Assembly: GCF_018691265.1 (NCBI RefSeq)
Contig: NW_024881321.1
Location: forward strand, 26,261,698 to 26,325,697
Origin: Tyto alba
Lineage: Eukaryota > Chordata > Aves > Strigiformes > Tytonidae
Direction: 5' to 3'
DNA length: 64,000 bases
In this document: one piece after another, positions 48,568 to 61,464 of the stretch
How positions within the stretch are numbered: the first letter of the stretch is position 1
How the letters are laid out: each line of letters starts with the position of its first letter
Notes under the pieces: generated by a model
Told to the model about the DNA's origin: nothing
Databases searched by the model: none
Seen by the model: only the letters and a program-made list of their open reading frames with translations
Position numbers and translations under genes: made by a program

Positions 48568-51500
48568 GCAAATAAATAATGAAGCATACAGTATGCTTCT
48601 TGAGTCAGATATTCTCTCTTCAAAATAATTATTATAATTATCTGTTGGAAGGAAGACTCTCAAAATTGTTTCTAAAGTTGGGCAGCAATCAAAACAATTT
48701 TTATATGTATGCCTTATTTCTCTACTACATTGAAGTCCCATTTACTCCATTTTAATATCATGAGAGAATCAGACCTCTCATGTCTAGAACTCTTTCACAA
48801 GAACATCCATTCCTTTTCTGCTCCTTCTGATTTCCTTCCTTTTATAATATTGAAGTCAATGTAAGATGCTGGTGTCTGACTCTGGTTGTGAAAAATGTCA
48901 AATTAATTGCATCCTTATATTAAGTTGGACATATTGAACATAAATGGGAAAATGGTGTACCAAGGAGTGACATCACAATCCTCATGGTACAGAGATGGAT
49001 GCACAAGGGACAGAAGAGAGAGGTATTTCTGAAATGGTGGTTCACTTGGATTTAGCCTCTGAACTTACAACTGCAACTATGTGAAACTCACTCCTATACT
49101 GAGACAACTATACTGTTACCATTTCTGACTCCACTCTTTTTCCTTGAAAAGGAAGCCTTATGGTGCTGACACTACCAAAAATGTTGTGTAATAACTTTGT
49201 GTTTTTCAAGAGTGGAGACCAGAGTTTTATCTCTCCTTAGACTAAATCAGGACTGAGGTGGCAGCTGCTGCTATAGGGTAGGGTAAATTGGGTGGGAGCT
49301 GCCTCTCTATTTGCTGTTGAACCATCCTCTTTGCATCCAGCAAGTTCAGAGTCACAAAATTCTGGGAAAAGCTTCATGAAGCAACATGTTTCTGCAGCTG
49401 GTAATTATGGCTTTTAGCTGTGCCTGACAAGACCGAGTACTTTCACTACTATTCCTTTGCTTGTGGATTTTATATAATTTTAATGTTAAATAAGAGATCA
49501 GACTATAACCCCCTAAAACAATTCAGAGATATGACTTTAGGACTATGACCCCTGTTTGACACTTTTGGATAATGTTAATGAAAAATAAAAAGATAAAAGC
49601 ACAGTACAAAGATAGTACAATTTAGACACTGCAATAATTATCAGCTCTGTCTGGATGAATGATGATAACGTATGTCATTAACATCCAGTACACTTCAGAA
49701 TAGTACTGGGCTAAACAATGCAGTACATCTTAAGCTGAACTCCAGAAAGGATAAATACATGTTATACATTACCAAGCACAGCAAGAGAAAGTTAGCAAGG
49801 TAAAAATAGTAATTGCTTCTATGCAAAGAGACAGGCAATGAGTCATTTTCTAAGCATTACAATTAAAGACAGTTCGCAGAATCACACTTCTTACTTCACT
49901 TGTACAGCTTGTCCTACCAGCCAAAATAAAATGTCTAAGGAAACATGTAAACTATTTAATGAAGAAGTGTTGCTCTGAAAAATTCTCTTTGCTATTTCAT
50001 TCTTTTTTTATTGTGGTAACCTCAGGGTCTTTTTACTTATGCATCAATGAATATTTCAGATCTTTAAGGTTAAAAGACCCTATCACCTGCACATTTTGGT
50101 TTATAGAATGGTAATTTTGGATTGAATTGAAAATACTTTTTTTTTTTTGTTATTGTGAAATTGTAGATGTAAAAGGAACATTTTTTTTTTTAAATAATTT
50201 ATCCTCTTTTACTGTTGAAGTACCTGATGAAAATCACAGGCTGGATGTAGCAACGATGATGGAAAGCTTTGCAGCAATCCCCTGTTTATAATCCTAATCA
50301 TGGTAAGAAAAAGAAGAGTGGAAGACTACTTGTCTATTTGCCACACTCCTTTCTCACCTTTGGTCCCACAGCAGATCCCCTGTTTTTTTTAGTCTTTCCC
50401 TGTTATAGGCATCACCAATAGAAGCAATCCTGAAAACTCTCATTAAGTCTAGATTGTAATCATACATGTTACATTTGTCAACTAATATAAACCCCATTTT
50501 CTTGGCTGACAGCGCTTAATGGACTTAGTGCTCCACTTATAAGTGTCCTGCTAAGGTCTTTCACACAGGCCATGAAAGTGCTCAATGCCTACATCCTTAA
50601 GAGTAAGCATGAGACTAAATGAGATTCATTCTTTGGGAGAGCACAGCTCACTGCTCCCATTTTCTCCCTTCTGGAACTGGAAACTGGACCTCTGCCAGTC
50701 CCTGAGGAATCCCTGACAAACCTCTCCCAGCTGGGCGTCCTTCCTGCCAGCATGAAGTATATTGCCACTGCCAGACCCAGTCCAAAGGCTTTTCTCAAGT
50801 CTCTTGGGGTTTGATTTTTTTTTTTGGTAACAGAAATTTACCAAAGCATACCATTCTCTGCAGTCAGCCATTCTTGGCACTACTTTTCAGTAAAACAAAA
50901 AATGTTGGCACATATGTATTACTGTTCAGTGCCTGTGGAAGGAGAAGAAAGATACTTTACAACCTGCTCTGCTCATCCTCTTCAAAGAATGCATTTTGCT
51001 CAGGTCTGCAGTGACATCCAAAGTACTGAGAAAATGGTCACTGAGATGATCAACAATGAACAGATGAATGTGGGCTAATCTTTTTGCTAGTTTCATACTA
51101 AGATGTGATGCCACTAGTCATTGCTTAAGGGAGTGGAAAAATGACAAGACAAAAAGCAGATTCAGAAAGTGATATTTTTTATGTGCTATTCTTTTTCAAA
51201 TTAGTTAGAGTTAGTTCTGGGAGTTTCTGTTGAGATTTAGCAAAAGCATTTGATCTGTGGCACATTCCCCTTTTAGCACACAGAGAAAAAATTGCAAAGT
51301 CATGTATTGTCTTTCAGTGGAATGAACAAGCTTGTGACAATGATGAGGATTTAATACATCAGTGAGACCATGCATCTTTTACCAAATAATAGGATGCATC
51401 TCTCCTCTGATTTTTGTGAATAAAGAGGAGAATGAGAATGAGGTAACAACAGGAATGACTAGGAGGTTAAGCACATATCAACTATTTGTTACAGCTACTT

Positions 51501-51620
51501 GTCCCTCGAAAGTCACCTTCTTATGAATGAAAAGTGTATTATGTGCAATTTAGTTACCCACTGGAAAGAATAGTGATTTTTTTTTTCTTTTTTTTCTTTC
51601 TTTTTTTTTAAATGAAAAGA
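48568..51620. other. unique non-coding DNA, partly GC-richer near 50600-51080
   Basis: About 3 kb without a recognised gene. Between 50589 and 51114 several open frames overlap on both strands. The plus frame 50824-51078 (non-ATG start; first ATG gives about 60 codons) is the least AT-driven, but I do not recognise it and see no donor site, so it is not called a gene. Poly(T) and TTTC-rich tracts near 51577-51609 precede the next LTR. Confidence 0.55.
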
Positions 51621-51625
51621 ACTAT
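51621..51625. repeat. target-site duplication (left), ACTAT
   Basis: ACTAT immediately before the LTR at 51626 is repeated exactly at 52697-52701 immediately after it. Confidence 0.9.
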
Positions 51626-52696
51626 TGTTACAGTTTGAGCTTAGAGGGCAACTGAGCACCACACAGCTGCTCACTCTCCCCTTCCACCCCAGTGATGAGA
51701 AGGGGAAAATAAGCCAGGCTTGGGATTCAAGATAGGACAGAGAGGAGCAAATCACCATTATGGTCAAAAGCCAGACTCATTAGGGGAAGAAAATAGAAAA
51801 CATTTGTTACAGACACTGACAACAACACTTAACAGAATAGGACAGTGAGAAGTATTGCCACTTCTTGAGAACACATTCCCCCCACCCTTCCCTTCTTCCT
51901 GGGCTCAGCTCTGCTCCCGATATCTCTACCTCTTCCCCCAGTGGTGCAGGGGCAGGGAATGGGGGGTGCAGTCAGTGCTGCCGCTTTTTCCATCTTTGGT
52001 GGGAGGAGCTCCTGGACCTTCTTCCCCCTGTTCCAGTCTGGTCCCCCTCTCACAGGAGACAGTTCACAAACTTTCTCTGACATGAGTCCCTCCCATGGGC
52101 CGTAGCATTCCCCACACTTCTCTGGTGTGGGACACCAAATTTCTCCAACCGGAGTCCCTCCCACGGGCTGCAGCCCTTCCCGAGCTGCTCCAGCGTGGGA
52201 CACACCCGCATGTTGCAATCCTCCCAGCACCAAACTACAACAGCAGAGGCTGCTTCTTCCCACAAGATCCTGGTCTCCTTTGGGTACAATCACCTTAGTT
52301 GTCCATGTGAAGCCTCTCACAGGCTATAAATAAGTGTCTGCTCCACCATAGATCATCATGGGTGGCAGTGAGGGGGCTGCCCTGCCATCTCACCACAGGA
52401 TACAGGGGGGTCTCTGCTCCGGTACACCTCCCCCCTCCTTTCTTCCTCCGTTCCTCCACTGAACTTGGTGTTCACACAGCTGCCGCAGTTCCTCCTCACA
52501 AGTCCAGCTCCTCCTCACCACGTCCCTTCTTAAATACATTATCACAGAGGCGCAGCTGATTGGCTCAGCCTTGGTGCAGAGGTGGGGCCATCTTGGAGCT
52601 GGGGGAGCTCTGAGAAGCTTCTCACAGGGGGTTACCTCTGTAGCTCCCACCCCTGCTACCAACAAAACACCTCACCAGTCACTCAAACCCAGGACA
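51626..52696 (-). mobile_element. solo ERV LTR, long subfamily, 1,071 bp
   Basis: A complete minus-strand LTR. Its minus-strand sequence starts TGTCCTGGGTTTGAG and ends CTCAAACTGTAACA, with a perfect 5-bp ACTAT duplication. A CCAAT box (52559-52563) and a TATTTAAG TATA-like box (52529-52536) are present. At the position where the copy at 16142 has AATAAA, this copy reads AACAAA (51803-51808), so its polyadenylation signal is damaged. It is collinear with the LTR at 16142-17209 and has the same orientation. Each has its own target duplication, so they are separate insertions and not the two ends of one provirus. The 163-codon minus frame at 51829-52320, the longest open frame in the window, lies wholly inside the LTR and is partly shared with the other copy. 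It is not a host gene. Confidence 0.94.
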
Positions 52697-52701
52697 ACTA
52701 T
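52697..52701. repeat. target-site duplication (right), ACTAT
   Basis: The right copy of the 5-bp duplication flanking the LTR at 51626-52696. It is identical to the left copy. Confidence 0.9.
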
Positions 52702-54931
52702 ATAGTATTTATTTTGAAATCTGCAAACCTAATTTCAGAAATAGGACAGAAATGTGGAAGATACTATTTGTTATTTGTTCTCTACACACATCTCAGTACA
52801 AGTTTCACAGGTGTTTTACATGCTTTATAGAACAAGAAGATCTATAGATTACCAGAAGATTTTACATTAAATTTTAGAAATGACAGTATCAAAAGGAGCA
52901 ATAGACAGTGAGAAAGGGATACTTCATAATTCATTTCAAAAATAAGATCTTCCCACTGTTTTTGTTTTTGTTTTGGTTTTTTTTTTTTTTTTCCCCCATA
53001 CCATACACCATAAGTGAGCATTTGGAAGGAACGTGATCTCTGAAAAAGTAATATGTTGGTTAACAAATATGAGACAGGATTAGAAAGAGAAGGTGAGAAG
53101 GTCTAAATCTGGGAGGTGGAAACATAGTATAAAGTGGAGCGAGCTAGATTGTGGAGCACCGTAATCCAGAATAAAGAAAGTGGTAAAGTATTGAGAGTTT
53201 ATGATTATAGTCTGTATTTGAGCAGTCATTGAATCTTGAGATGTAAAATAATACAAAAATTGTCATCAAAAGAATTTCAGTAATAGAGATGAGAACAAAA
53301 TGCACTGAAAAAAAAAAATATTAATAATAAAAAAAAACCACAACAAAACAACCCACATTATTTAATTTTCCAAACATCTTACTATTTTTACTGTTAAATA
53401 TGACCAATGGAAGATGTTTATTACAACATGAATTTGTGACATTTTGGTACGTAAGGTCTTCAGATTCTTAAATTAATATACACAAAATACTATTTCACTG
53501 ATACCTGTGAAGAAGACAGAATATTTTTCATCAATATTACCAATATGTGAGTATGTGGAGTACATACACTTACATGTAGAATTCTCGTATAACTAAGCTA
53601 TGCATTTTAAATTTGGCTCAGACTGTAATTCATTATTATTTCAGCTTTGGTCCATCTTGTATACAGTACCTTATCATATAGAAACAGCATATGTCATAAA
53701 TGAGATAAGTCTCTCAGTGGGAAAAAACACCAGGGATCTTCCTGTAATGTTCATTATAAGGAGACTAAAATAAGTGGTTCTCTTGGGTAAATTAGATCAC
53801 TATATTTTCACAGATGAGTTCAAGCATACAGTCAAGTAGTAGGTACAGTTAAGAATATCACATATGAAAATAAGCACATACATGAAAATCCGGTCATCTA
53901 TTTCTAAGAGAAAAGTATTATTTGTTTACAAAATGCTTAAATTAGATTAGATTTTCTGCACTATTGTGGTTTAGGAGAAGTAGAATCCATGGGTGATCCA
54001 AGAGGCCATTAAGAGGAGAACATGATGCCACTATCTATAGGGATCTCTATGAAATCCAGTCAAGGTCAGCAGTGGTTAGGAATGTAAATTTACATAAAAG
54101 GAAAATGAACTTTAGCCTTCATTTCTTGAACTGTAATATAAAATACATTTCTTTAGGAGCTCTTACAAAACAAGTGAATAGTCTTCCCTTTTATTCACAG
54201 ATAATTGAGAGTCATAGCCCACCTAATCTTTCCTCTGATCCCAGAAACAACCGCTATTTTGACCTTTGTGAAGTACTACTTTGCTACAGAGCAATTAATG
54301 TGGCCTGGTGAGAGATTTGTAGAGAAAAACATTTGTTTTGCAGGACCAGCACTGTACGTATTTCATGGGATTTAGTGCAGTCTAGCTTGAGTCTGGTTCT
54401 GTGGACTGACAATTAGCTATTGGAGTGCATTAGGTGCACTTCTGCAGTGACTCCTCCAATTCAGTTTCATCCAACTGAACTAAAGCCAAGTAAAAAGGGA
54501 TAACTGAAAAATTCTCTTAAAAAGTGCATTCTGGGTATGAAGAAAATGACAAAAGCTAATAGCAATTTATCCTTCAGGTATCTATGGTGTCATCTCACTT
54601 TTCATCTCACAGTGAAAGACTGAGAAGTAAAAACTGTAGTCTACTGGAGATATGCTAGAAGTCAGAACTTTTCTGCTAACCCTTAATTGGAAGGGGTAGA
54701 AGACTATCCAATTTCTGACAAAATCTAATTGCATAAATGGACAGGCCTGAATGAAAGGGAGACTTCCAAATGCATTTTGTGACATAAGCACCATGTTTTC
54801 TAGAAACACTGACCTTTATAGAAATTTTGATGGACTGAAATTGGGCTGGGTGTGACAAGGAGATCAGCTAGGTAGAGAGAAATAAAATAATACAAACAGA
54901 ATTTATTCCATTTCTAGACTGGTCAGTTTTA
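52702..54931. other. unique AT-rich non-coding DNA
   Basis: About 2.2 kb with poly(T) near 52976-52992 and A-rich low-complexity DNA near 53308-53345. I see no recognisable exon, RNA gene or young mobile element. The frame 54072-54311 is not recognised. Confidence 0.65.
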
Positions 54932-56280
54932 TCACAGAATGAGAATAGTTGAGGTTGAACGGGACTCTGGTGGTCATCTTGTCCAACCCACCTGCTCAAG
55001 CAGAGCTACCTAAAGCCAGTTGCTCAGGACCATGTCCAGATAGCTTTTGAACATCTCCAAGGATGAAGACTCCATAGCCTCCATTGGCAACCTGTACCAG
55101 TGCTTGATCACCTTCATAGTGAAAAAGTGTTTCCTAATGTTCAGAAGGAATCTCCTGTGTTTCAGTTTGTGCCTATCGCCTCTGGTCCTGTCACTGGACA
55201 CCAATGAATAGAGCCTGGCTTCTTCTTCCTTACACCCTCCCTTCAGATACATGTACACATTAATGAGATTCCCCTGAGTTCCCTCTTCTCTGGGCCAAAC
55301 AGTCCTACGTCTCTTAGCCTTTTCTTGTAGAATAGGTGCTGCAGTCCTATCAGGGTCATCTTTAGAGATCTTCACTGAAGTGTCTCCAATATGTCCATGT
55401 CTCTCTTGTTGTATTGGTGAGCCCAGAACTGGACCCAGCACTCCAGGTGTGCCCTCACCAGTGCTGAATAGAGGGGAAGCATCATCTCCCTTGACCTGCT
55501 GGCAACACTCCTCCTAATGCAGCCCTAGATACTGTTAGCCTTCTTTGTGGCAATGGCACATTGCTGGCTTGTGTTCAACTTGGTGTCCACCAGAACCCCC
55601 TAGGTCCTTTTTAACAAAGCTACTTTCCAGCTGGTCAGCCTCAAGAATATACCAGTTAATCCTCCTCAGGTACAGGATTTTGGACTTCACCTTGAACTTC
55701 ATGATTTTCTGTCAACCCATTGCTCCAGGCTATTGAGGTTCTTCTGGATGGCAAAACAGTGCTCTGATGTATCAGTCACTACTCCCAGTTTTGTATCATC
55801 AGCAAGCTTGTTGAAGATACACACTGATCCATCATCTAGATCATTAACAAAGATGTTGAACAAGATTGGAGCCAGTATTAACTCTTTAGGTAAACAGATA
55901 TTTACTGGTTTACCATGATCACAATTCTCCAGACTTGTAATCCAGTTTTCAGTCCATCTTGCTGTCTGCTCATTCAACCCATGCTACATCAACTTATCTG
56001 TGAAGGTCTTATGGGGGACAGTATCAAAATCCTTACTGAAGTCAAGGTAGACAATATCTATTGGTCTCCCCTCATCTATGAAGCCAGTAACTTCATTATA
56101 GAAGGTTATCAGGTTGATCAAACATAATTATCCATCGGTGAATCAATACTCACTACACCTGATGATGTTCTTGTCCTTCATATGCCTAGAAATGTTTTTC
56201 AGGATTAGTTGTTCCATCACCTTCCCAAGGATCAAGGTGGGGCTTACCAGCCTATAATTCTCACTGACTTAATCATTGAG
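54932..56280 (-). mobile_element. CR1 LINE, 5'-truncated, 1.35 kb with reverse-transcriptase remnants
   Basis: The longest CR1 copy here, in minus orientation. The 3' terminus lies at the left edge (54932, TCACAGAATGAGAAT). Read leftward from 56280, the ORF2 reverse-transcriptase region can be followed in pieces. They include a VMEQLILKNISRH stretch, then motif A (YLDFSKDFDTVPH, near 56011-56051), then the catalytic box LADDTKLG with its two Asp codons at 55795-55800. The C-terminal region follows in the frame 55010-55441 (YLKGGCKEEEARLYS, HWYRLPMEA). The frame is broken by two stops before motif A (within about 56120-56155) and by frameshifts between the blocks, so the copy is dead. A T19 tract (56286-56304) abuts the truncated 5' edge. 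Full-length CR1 is about 4.5 kb, so some two-thirds of the element is missing. Confidence 0.95.
55699..55977 (-). pseudogene. CR1 ORF2 reverse-transcriptase fragment
   Basis: The open piece of the CR1 ORF2 that holds the catalytic core. Residues around LAPILFNIFVNDLDDG precede LADDTKLG, the CR1 form of the [FY]xDD box. The first position, usually F, is L here. It is cut off from motif A and from the C-terminal part by stops and frameshifts, so no active enzyme can result. It is part of the CR1 copy at 54932-56280 and not a separate gene. Confidence 0.9.
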
Positions 56281-59200
56281 ATAACTTTTTTTTTTTTTTT
56301 TTTTGACAAAAACTATTGCACAATGGACAAGAACCCAGTAATCAACTTTGGAGATTTGATATAATCATAAACTGAAGTACAGGCATCCAGATTTCCAGGC
56401 ACCTATATAACTGCCAGATTTTTGTTGAGGTGCACTCCTCAGGAATAGTAGCTAGTATTTCATAGGTAATGCTGAATAAGTTAATTACCTTAATACATAT
56501 GCCTAATGAACAAAATTCCATTAAGAAATGTGTCAAGTTGAAGAATCCATCATTGTGTGAACTGACTAATCATATTGAGTTAATATTAAATATTACTTTC
56601 TAAGCAGGTTTTTAAGGGGGGCTAAATTTGGAATTAAATGGTATTCAGTGAATAGGTTTAGGACCCACTGTAGAATAATATACGAAAAACAAAAGAAAAA
56701 AAAAACCATTACTGGTATGTCAGCCCTCTTTCCCTTTTTATGTATTAATTTTGTAGATAACTGTTAGCCTTTAAAAATAGGTCTCCAAATTTTCCATCAT
56801 TTTACTTTTCAAGTACACTGTTTAGTTTAAATAAATTAAAAATAACCAGGATGGTAAAATTGAACTTTTCTTCTCTCTAAACTGAATAATATAAAACTAG
56901 CTAGGAGAAAACACTTCATATCATACAGCTCACCAATGTCCAATAACATACAAGATATATTTGGATTTTATTGAGTTAGAAGATAAAACTTGTAAGTCAT
57001 TGCAACAGAGGGAATATTTTTATTCATCTTGTTTGAATCTGATCAGCAGAATATCTGCCAGATATTGAAAGAATTGTTTTTAAAATAGCAGACATAAAAC
57101 ACTGTCTAATCCTTAAGGCACTGTAAAAAGAGTTCTGAATGCATCTGTAAATGTTCTGGACACATAATGCAAAGGGGATTATTTTTTTTTTCTACAGCAT
57201 AATAAAAAAGAGAAAAGAAATAGAATGAAATGAGGAAGAAAGAGGTGAGATAATAAAATGAAGACATGCAAAATTATTTTATCTCTGGGGAAAGCACTGG
57301 AACTCCAAAGAACAGCAGTATTACTGTGTAACAAGAATGCCTTTCGATTCCATGTGTATTTTATATATGTATTTTCAAAACCAGATTTTACTTTAGAATC
57401 CTCTCCTTTGGTAATCTGTGATTTATAGTACTTTTTAAAATACATTGATAAATGAGGAAAGGCTTACTGAGGATGTGTATTATTTCCTGAAAGTTATATA
57501 TTTGCTGCAAATTATTACTGATAAAAGTAATTTTTCTAAACAAAGTAAATAATCAACTTTGAAAAAATATAAAACACTAGTGAGGGAAGAAGAGAATGAA
57601 ATTTAATAGAATATAGTGTACATAATCTCAAATTTTTTAGTATTTTTAATATTTTCTTAATAATGTATCAAGTTTGTTTAAGTCAGTCATTCCTTTTTTG
57701 TATTGGTGAAAAGTTTTGATATGAATCCATCAGAATATGAAATTAAATAGAAGAATGTATTGAATTTTTCAAACTATTGTCTATCCAGCTTTATAAAATG
57801 TAATCTTTGCTTATGTATATCTAGAAAAAATAATATTTTTTTTTTTAAAGAGCAGTGCAATTTGAGATTAGTGGGTGAAAGTAAAGAGATGAAAATTGCC
57901 TCATAGTGTTTTCCCATTTTTGAAATCCCTTCAGATAGACTACTCAATAATAAAAAATGAAATAGTGCATGCACATTTTTTTTTTTCTATGGACTAAATC
58001 TTCCCCATTTCTTTTGCTAATGTGTTTCTCATATTTATAATTTCTTTCTGTTAATAAGATTTCATCTTATGCTGTCTGATTTTTCTGTTAAAAGCTCATG
58101 CTTTAGTTGAACAAATTTAATATCATTCATATTACAGCTGCATGAAGATTTGCAGAAAGAATAAAAAAAATTCATATGGAGAAATGGTGTTTGGTACTTA
58201 AATATTATAAAACAGAATTGGAAAATTCTTAAATTTGATAGATTTATGAACATTTATCAGATGATAGTACATTTTTGAACATTAAGTAATCTTCTGTATC
58301 TTAAGTTTGTAGTCAGAACTTTGTGCTAAATTTATTTCTGTATAATTTCACTGTACTAGTACTAAGAATTTGACTTCATATTTCCTCACAGATGATTGAC
58401 AGACTAATAGTTTCTGACTAGCTCTGCTACTTTTGTTTTTTCATTTTCTCATGTAAAGCAGTTTGAGCTACCTTAATGCTTCTAGATCGATCATACTGTT
58501 ATTAAAGATGGAGATGAGACTGCCCTGAAAGATTATATAAGAACATTTTGAACATGGGGAAGATCAAGATTATGATCTGAACTTTGTAACTCAGGCATAT
58601 TTTTGCTTGTGTGAATTTATTGATATAATATATACAAAAATGAGTTTGATGTCACATTGCCACCTATAAATTGAGCTGCTTACAACACAGCATCAGAATT
58701 GAAAAATTTTTTGTTCCAGAGTATTAGAAGTTCTGTAAAAAAAACACCTTCTAAAAAAGAAGCATTTCTGCAAATTCACTGATTCTAGCAAAATACTAAT
58801 AAAAATTATTTAAAAATAAGAATACTAATAAATAATATTAATAAAATACTAATAAAAAGTACTAAAAAGTATCTGGGCTAGAGACTACATTCTTCCCTCT
58901 GTCTACAGACAGTACATAGTTGATTCTGGTACTGGGATACAAATAATAATATTAACAGTTGGTCAGATTTGCAAAATCTATTTTTTTTGTTTCATTTTTT
59001 TTTAAATACTCAGATAAAATTCACCCATTGACACTCGAAAGCACACTGAAACAAACACCTGTCATGAATGAAGGGAGGAAACTGAATTTTGAATGTTCTT
59101 TGTTATGGTTAACTAACTTAACTAATAACCTCAAGGACAGTCAGTCAGTCTTAACTATTTGTGCAGCCTCCCTGTAGAAACAGTGAGGAGAATGAACAAA

Positions 59201-61460
59201 TCTTGAAACAGGATGAACTGATCTCTGAATTGTCTCTTGTTATTGGGGAGCTTATCACCAAACGTTTATACAAATAGAGTTGAGTTTATTAGTTTTGTTA
59301 AAGTACATAAAAAATAACAGGTACTTAACACATTGAAAATTAAAGTACTTGTAGGGAATGATTTCTCTGATGCTTGTATTATCAGGTTTATCTCTATATT
59401 TAGTGCTTGTTGCATTTGTGTTGTCTTAACTAGCAACTGGGAGTAAATTCTGTTTTGTTCTCAGCAGACTCTTGAAAGTACCTCCAATCTGTATGTTCAG
59501 ACATTCCCTATCAGAACTTTCTCAACAGTAGCCCATTCAAAACTGTCCAGGAAATTTACATTATTAACTGTCCTCAACACAACAAGTTGCTATGCAAGAA
59601 GTGAGAAAGGTGTCATAGTAGGTTGGATCCTGAAACTCAGATGGGTCTAGCTGTTACTAGGGGTTGTTGACTTACTACTCTTGCAGTTCATAGTGTTAGA
59701 ATTGCACAGAATAAATACTATTTTTTATAGTTGGTTAGCTACAGAAATATACCAAAATTATTGTAACAAAAAGTGTTGTACCACATGATTGTACAAAGCT
59801 AAGATAAAGCTAAAAGAAATTGGGTAAAAGTAATCTCTAGTTGCTCTCCAAGCAGACCAAGGATATCCCACACAAAGCCCAGGAAGTCTTGAGGGCTGAT
59901 AGCAATGGGAAGACTGCATTCTGAGCCTATGGGGCTGCAGAGTCTGATATCAGAAAGCTGGATTACATTCTGTACTTGGATTCTGGCTCTGAAGTCAGAC
60001 AAATGGAAAAAGTCACATTTTTCTCAGTGCTTAATCACTTGTTATTTTTATCTTTAAGACTATGCTACAAACTTTTTGAAGTAAAAAATCATACAAAATA
60101 CTGTTTAAAATTTCTTCTCTGTTATGTATACCCTATAAGATTTTACATGTTAATAGTAATTAATAGATTTTATTTTTGTACACTCTACTTTTTGGCTTAT
60201 CTATAAAGGAGTGAAGGAGAATATATTTGTTTATTTCAGTAAAATGATTGTCTGTCAGGAAGCTTCTTTCTCTTCCCACCTCTTCCTCGATCTGATGAAA
60301 AAGGCAGAGTGTTGAAATATCACTCACATCTCTTGCCAATTGATGCTTTACTAACATTTTGATCAATATGTCTGCCTCTTCATCCCAGGAGCCATGGAAG
60401 GTAGGAAATTTCTAATTGGTAGAGCAGTTCAAAAGATCACATGAAATTCTCTGCTACAGGAAAATGAACTCTTTGTGTTTCACTACTTATGTGAGATTTC
60501 CTTGAGATTTGCCTTCTCAAACTAAACAGCAAAAGGCGCTTTTTTTCTGTTTATTTCTGTTTGCAGATAGAAGTTTTTTCATGTTATTGTCCTTGTTTTC
60601 TACTGCTTGATACAAGGAAATGCTTGTTTCTCTGGTAGCTCTGCTGTGTCATAAAATGGGCACTTTTCTGACACTGAAGCTCTATGGATACACATTAATC
60701 CATAGGTCTTAATTCACAAGCATTTCCTTAGAAGTGTTGTTGAAGCTTGTTTGTTATTGACACAACAGAGCTGCTTTTGTTTATAAACAATTAATGCTGT
60801 AATTGCTCAAGTGCTGCACATATTCATTGCAGTTATTTCCTTCTCCTAGATCTCAAATTTTCCTTTAATGTTTTTCGTATATAAGCCCTAAGTAGACTAA
60901 TATTTCACTACTGCATTGTATTCAATATAAACTTCACTTTACAAAATTAAATTTGGAGATATCTAGTGACCTGAAATATTGCCATGAAAATTACATTATG
61001 TGATTGCATAAATCAATGAATTAATTATAATGAAATATTAACATATATCAAAATACAACAAAAGCTTTATTGTTCCTTAATTTCAGATCATATTTCTACA
61101 GACTTCAAATGATGTTTCTGAGATATCCTTAAAATCAGCTCAGAAAATAAAAATTGAAAAATAATCTGCCCAATTTTATCTTTTTATACAGAGATAATCA
61201 GATTATTGGATGATCTGAATATTTTGTTGTCACTGAATTAAAATAAAAGGCTTTACTCTGTTGCAGAAATTGATTCACTTACCTCTGCAGTGCTTACTGA
61301 TAACTCTGCCTCAGTGCATAACAGTTACAATTCATTTCTGAACGAGAAACAATGGGCCAAATATGGATGTCTTTTACTCTGCAAGTAATGCAGGGAATTC
61401 ATCACACTAGGTAAAATCAGTAGAAATTGACCTTTACAGGAAAATGCTTTTCCCAGATTC
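56281..61460. other. unique AT-rich non-coding DNA
   Basis: About 5.2 kb. It has T19 at 56286-56304 and an AT-rich low-complexity patch of ACTAATAAA-like repeats at 58795-58868. No gene is recognised. Stretches such as 56960-57180 are complex and could be regulatory, but nothing specific can be claimed. The frame 59799-60002 (minus) is not recognised. Confidence 0.6.
58795..58868. repeat. AT-rich low-complexity repeat (ACTAATAAA-like)
   Basis: An irregular run of about 74 bp built from AATACTAATAAA-like units. Confidence 0.85.
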
Positions 61461-61464
61461 CTAT
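61461..61464. repeat. possible 4-bp target-site duplication (left), CTAT
   Basis: CTAT immediately before the LTR candidate at 61465 recurs at 62010-62013 immediately after its CA end. Four bases can match by chance, so this is only supporting evidence. Confidence 0.55.

Noticed and set aside
51829..52320. Longest open frame in the window (163 codons, minus strand)
   Set aside because: It lies entirely inside the LTR at 51626-52696 and is built partly from the tandem LTR modules. The matching LTR at 16142 shows a broken, shorter version.
16142..52696. The two same-oriented 1.07 kb LTRs as ends of one giant provirus
   Set aside because: Each has its own perfect target duplication (GAGGG and ACTAT). 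The 34 kb between them contains other complete insertions and no retroviral genes.
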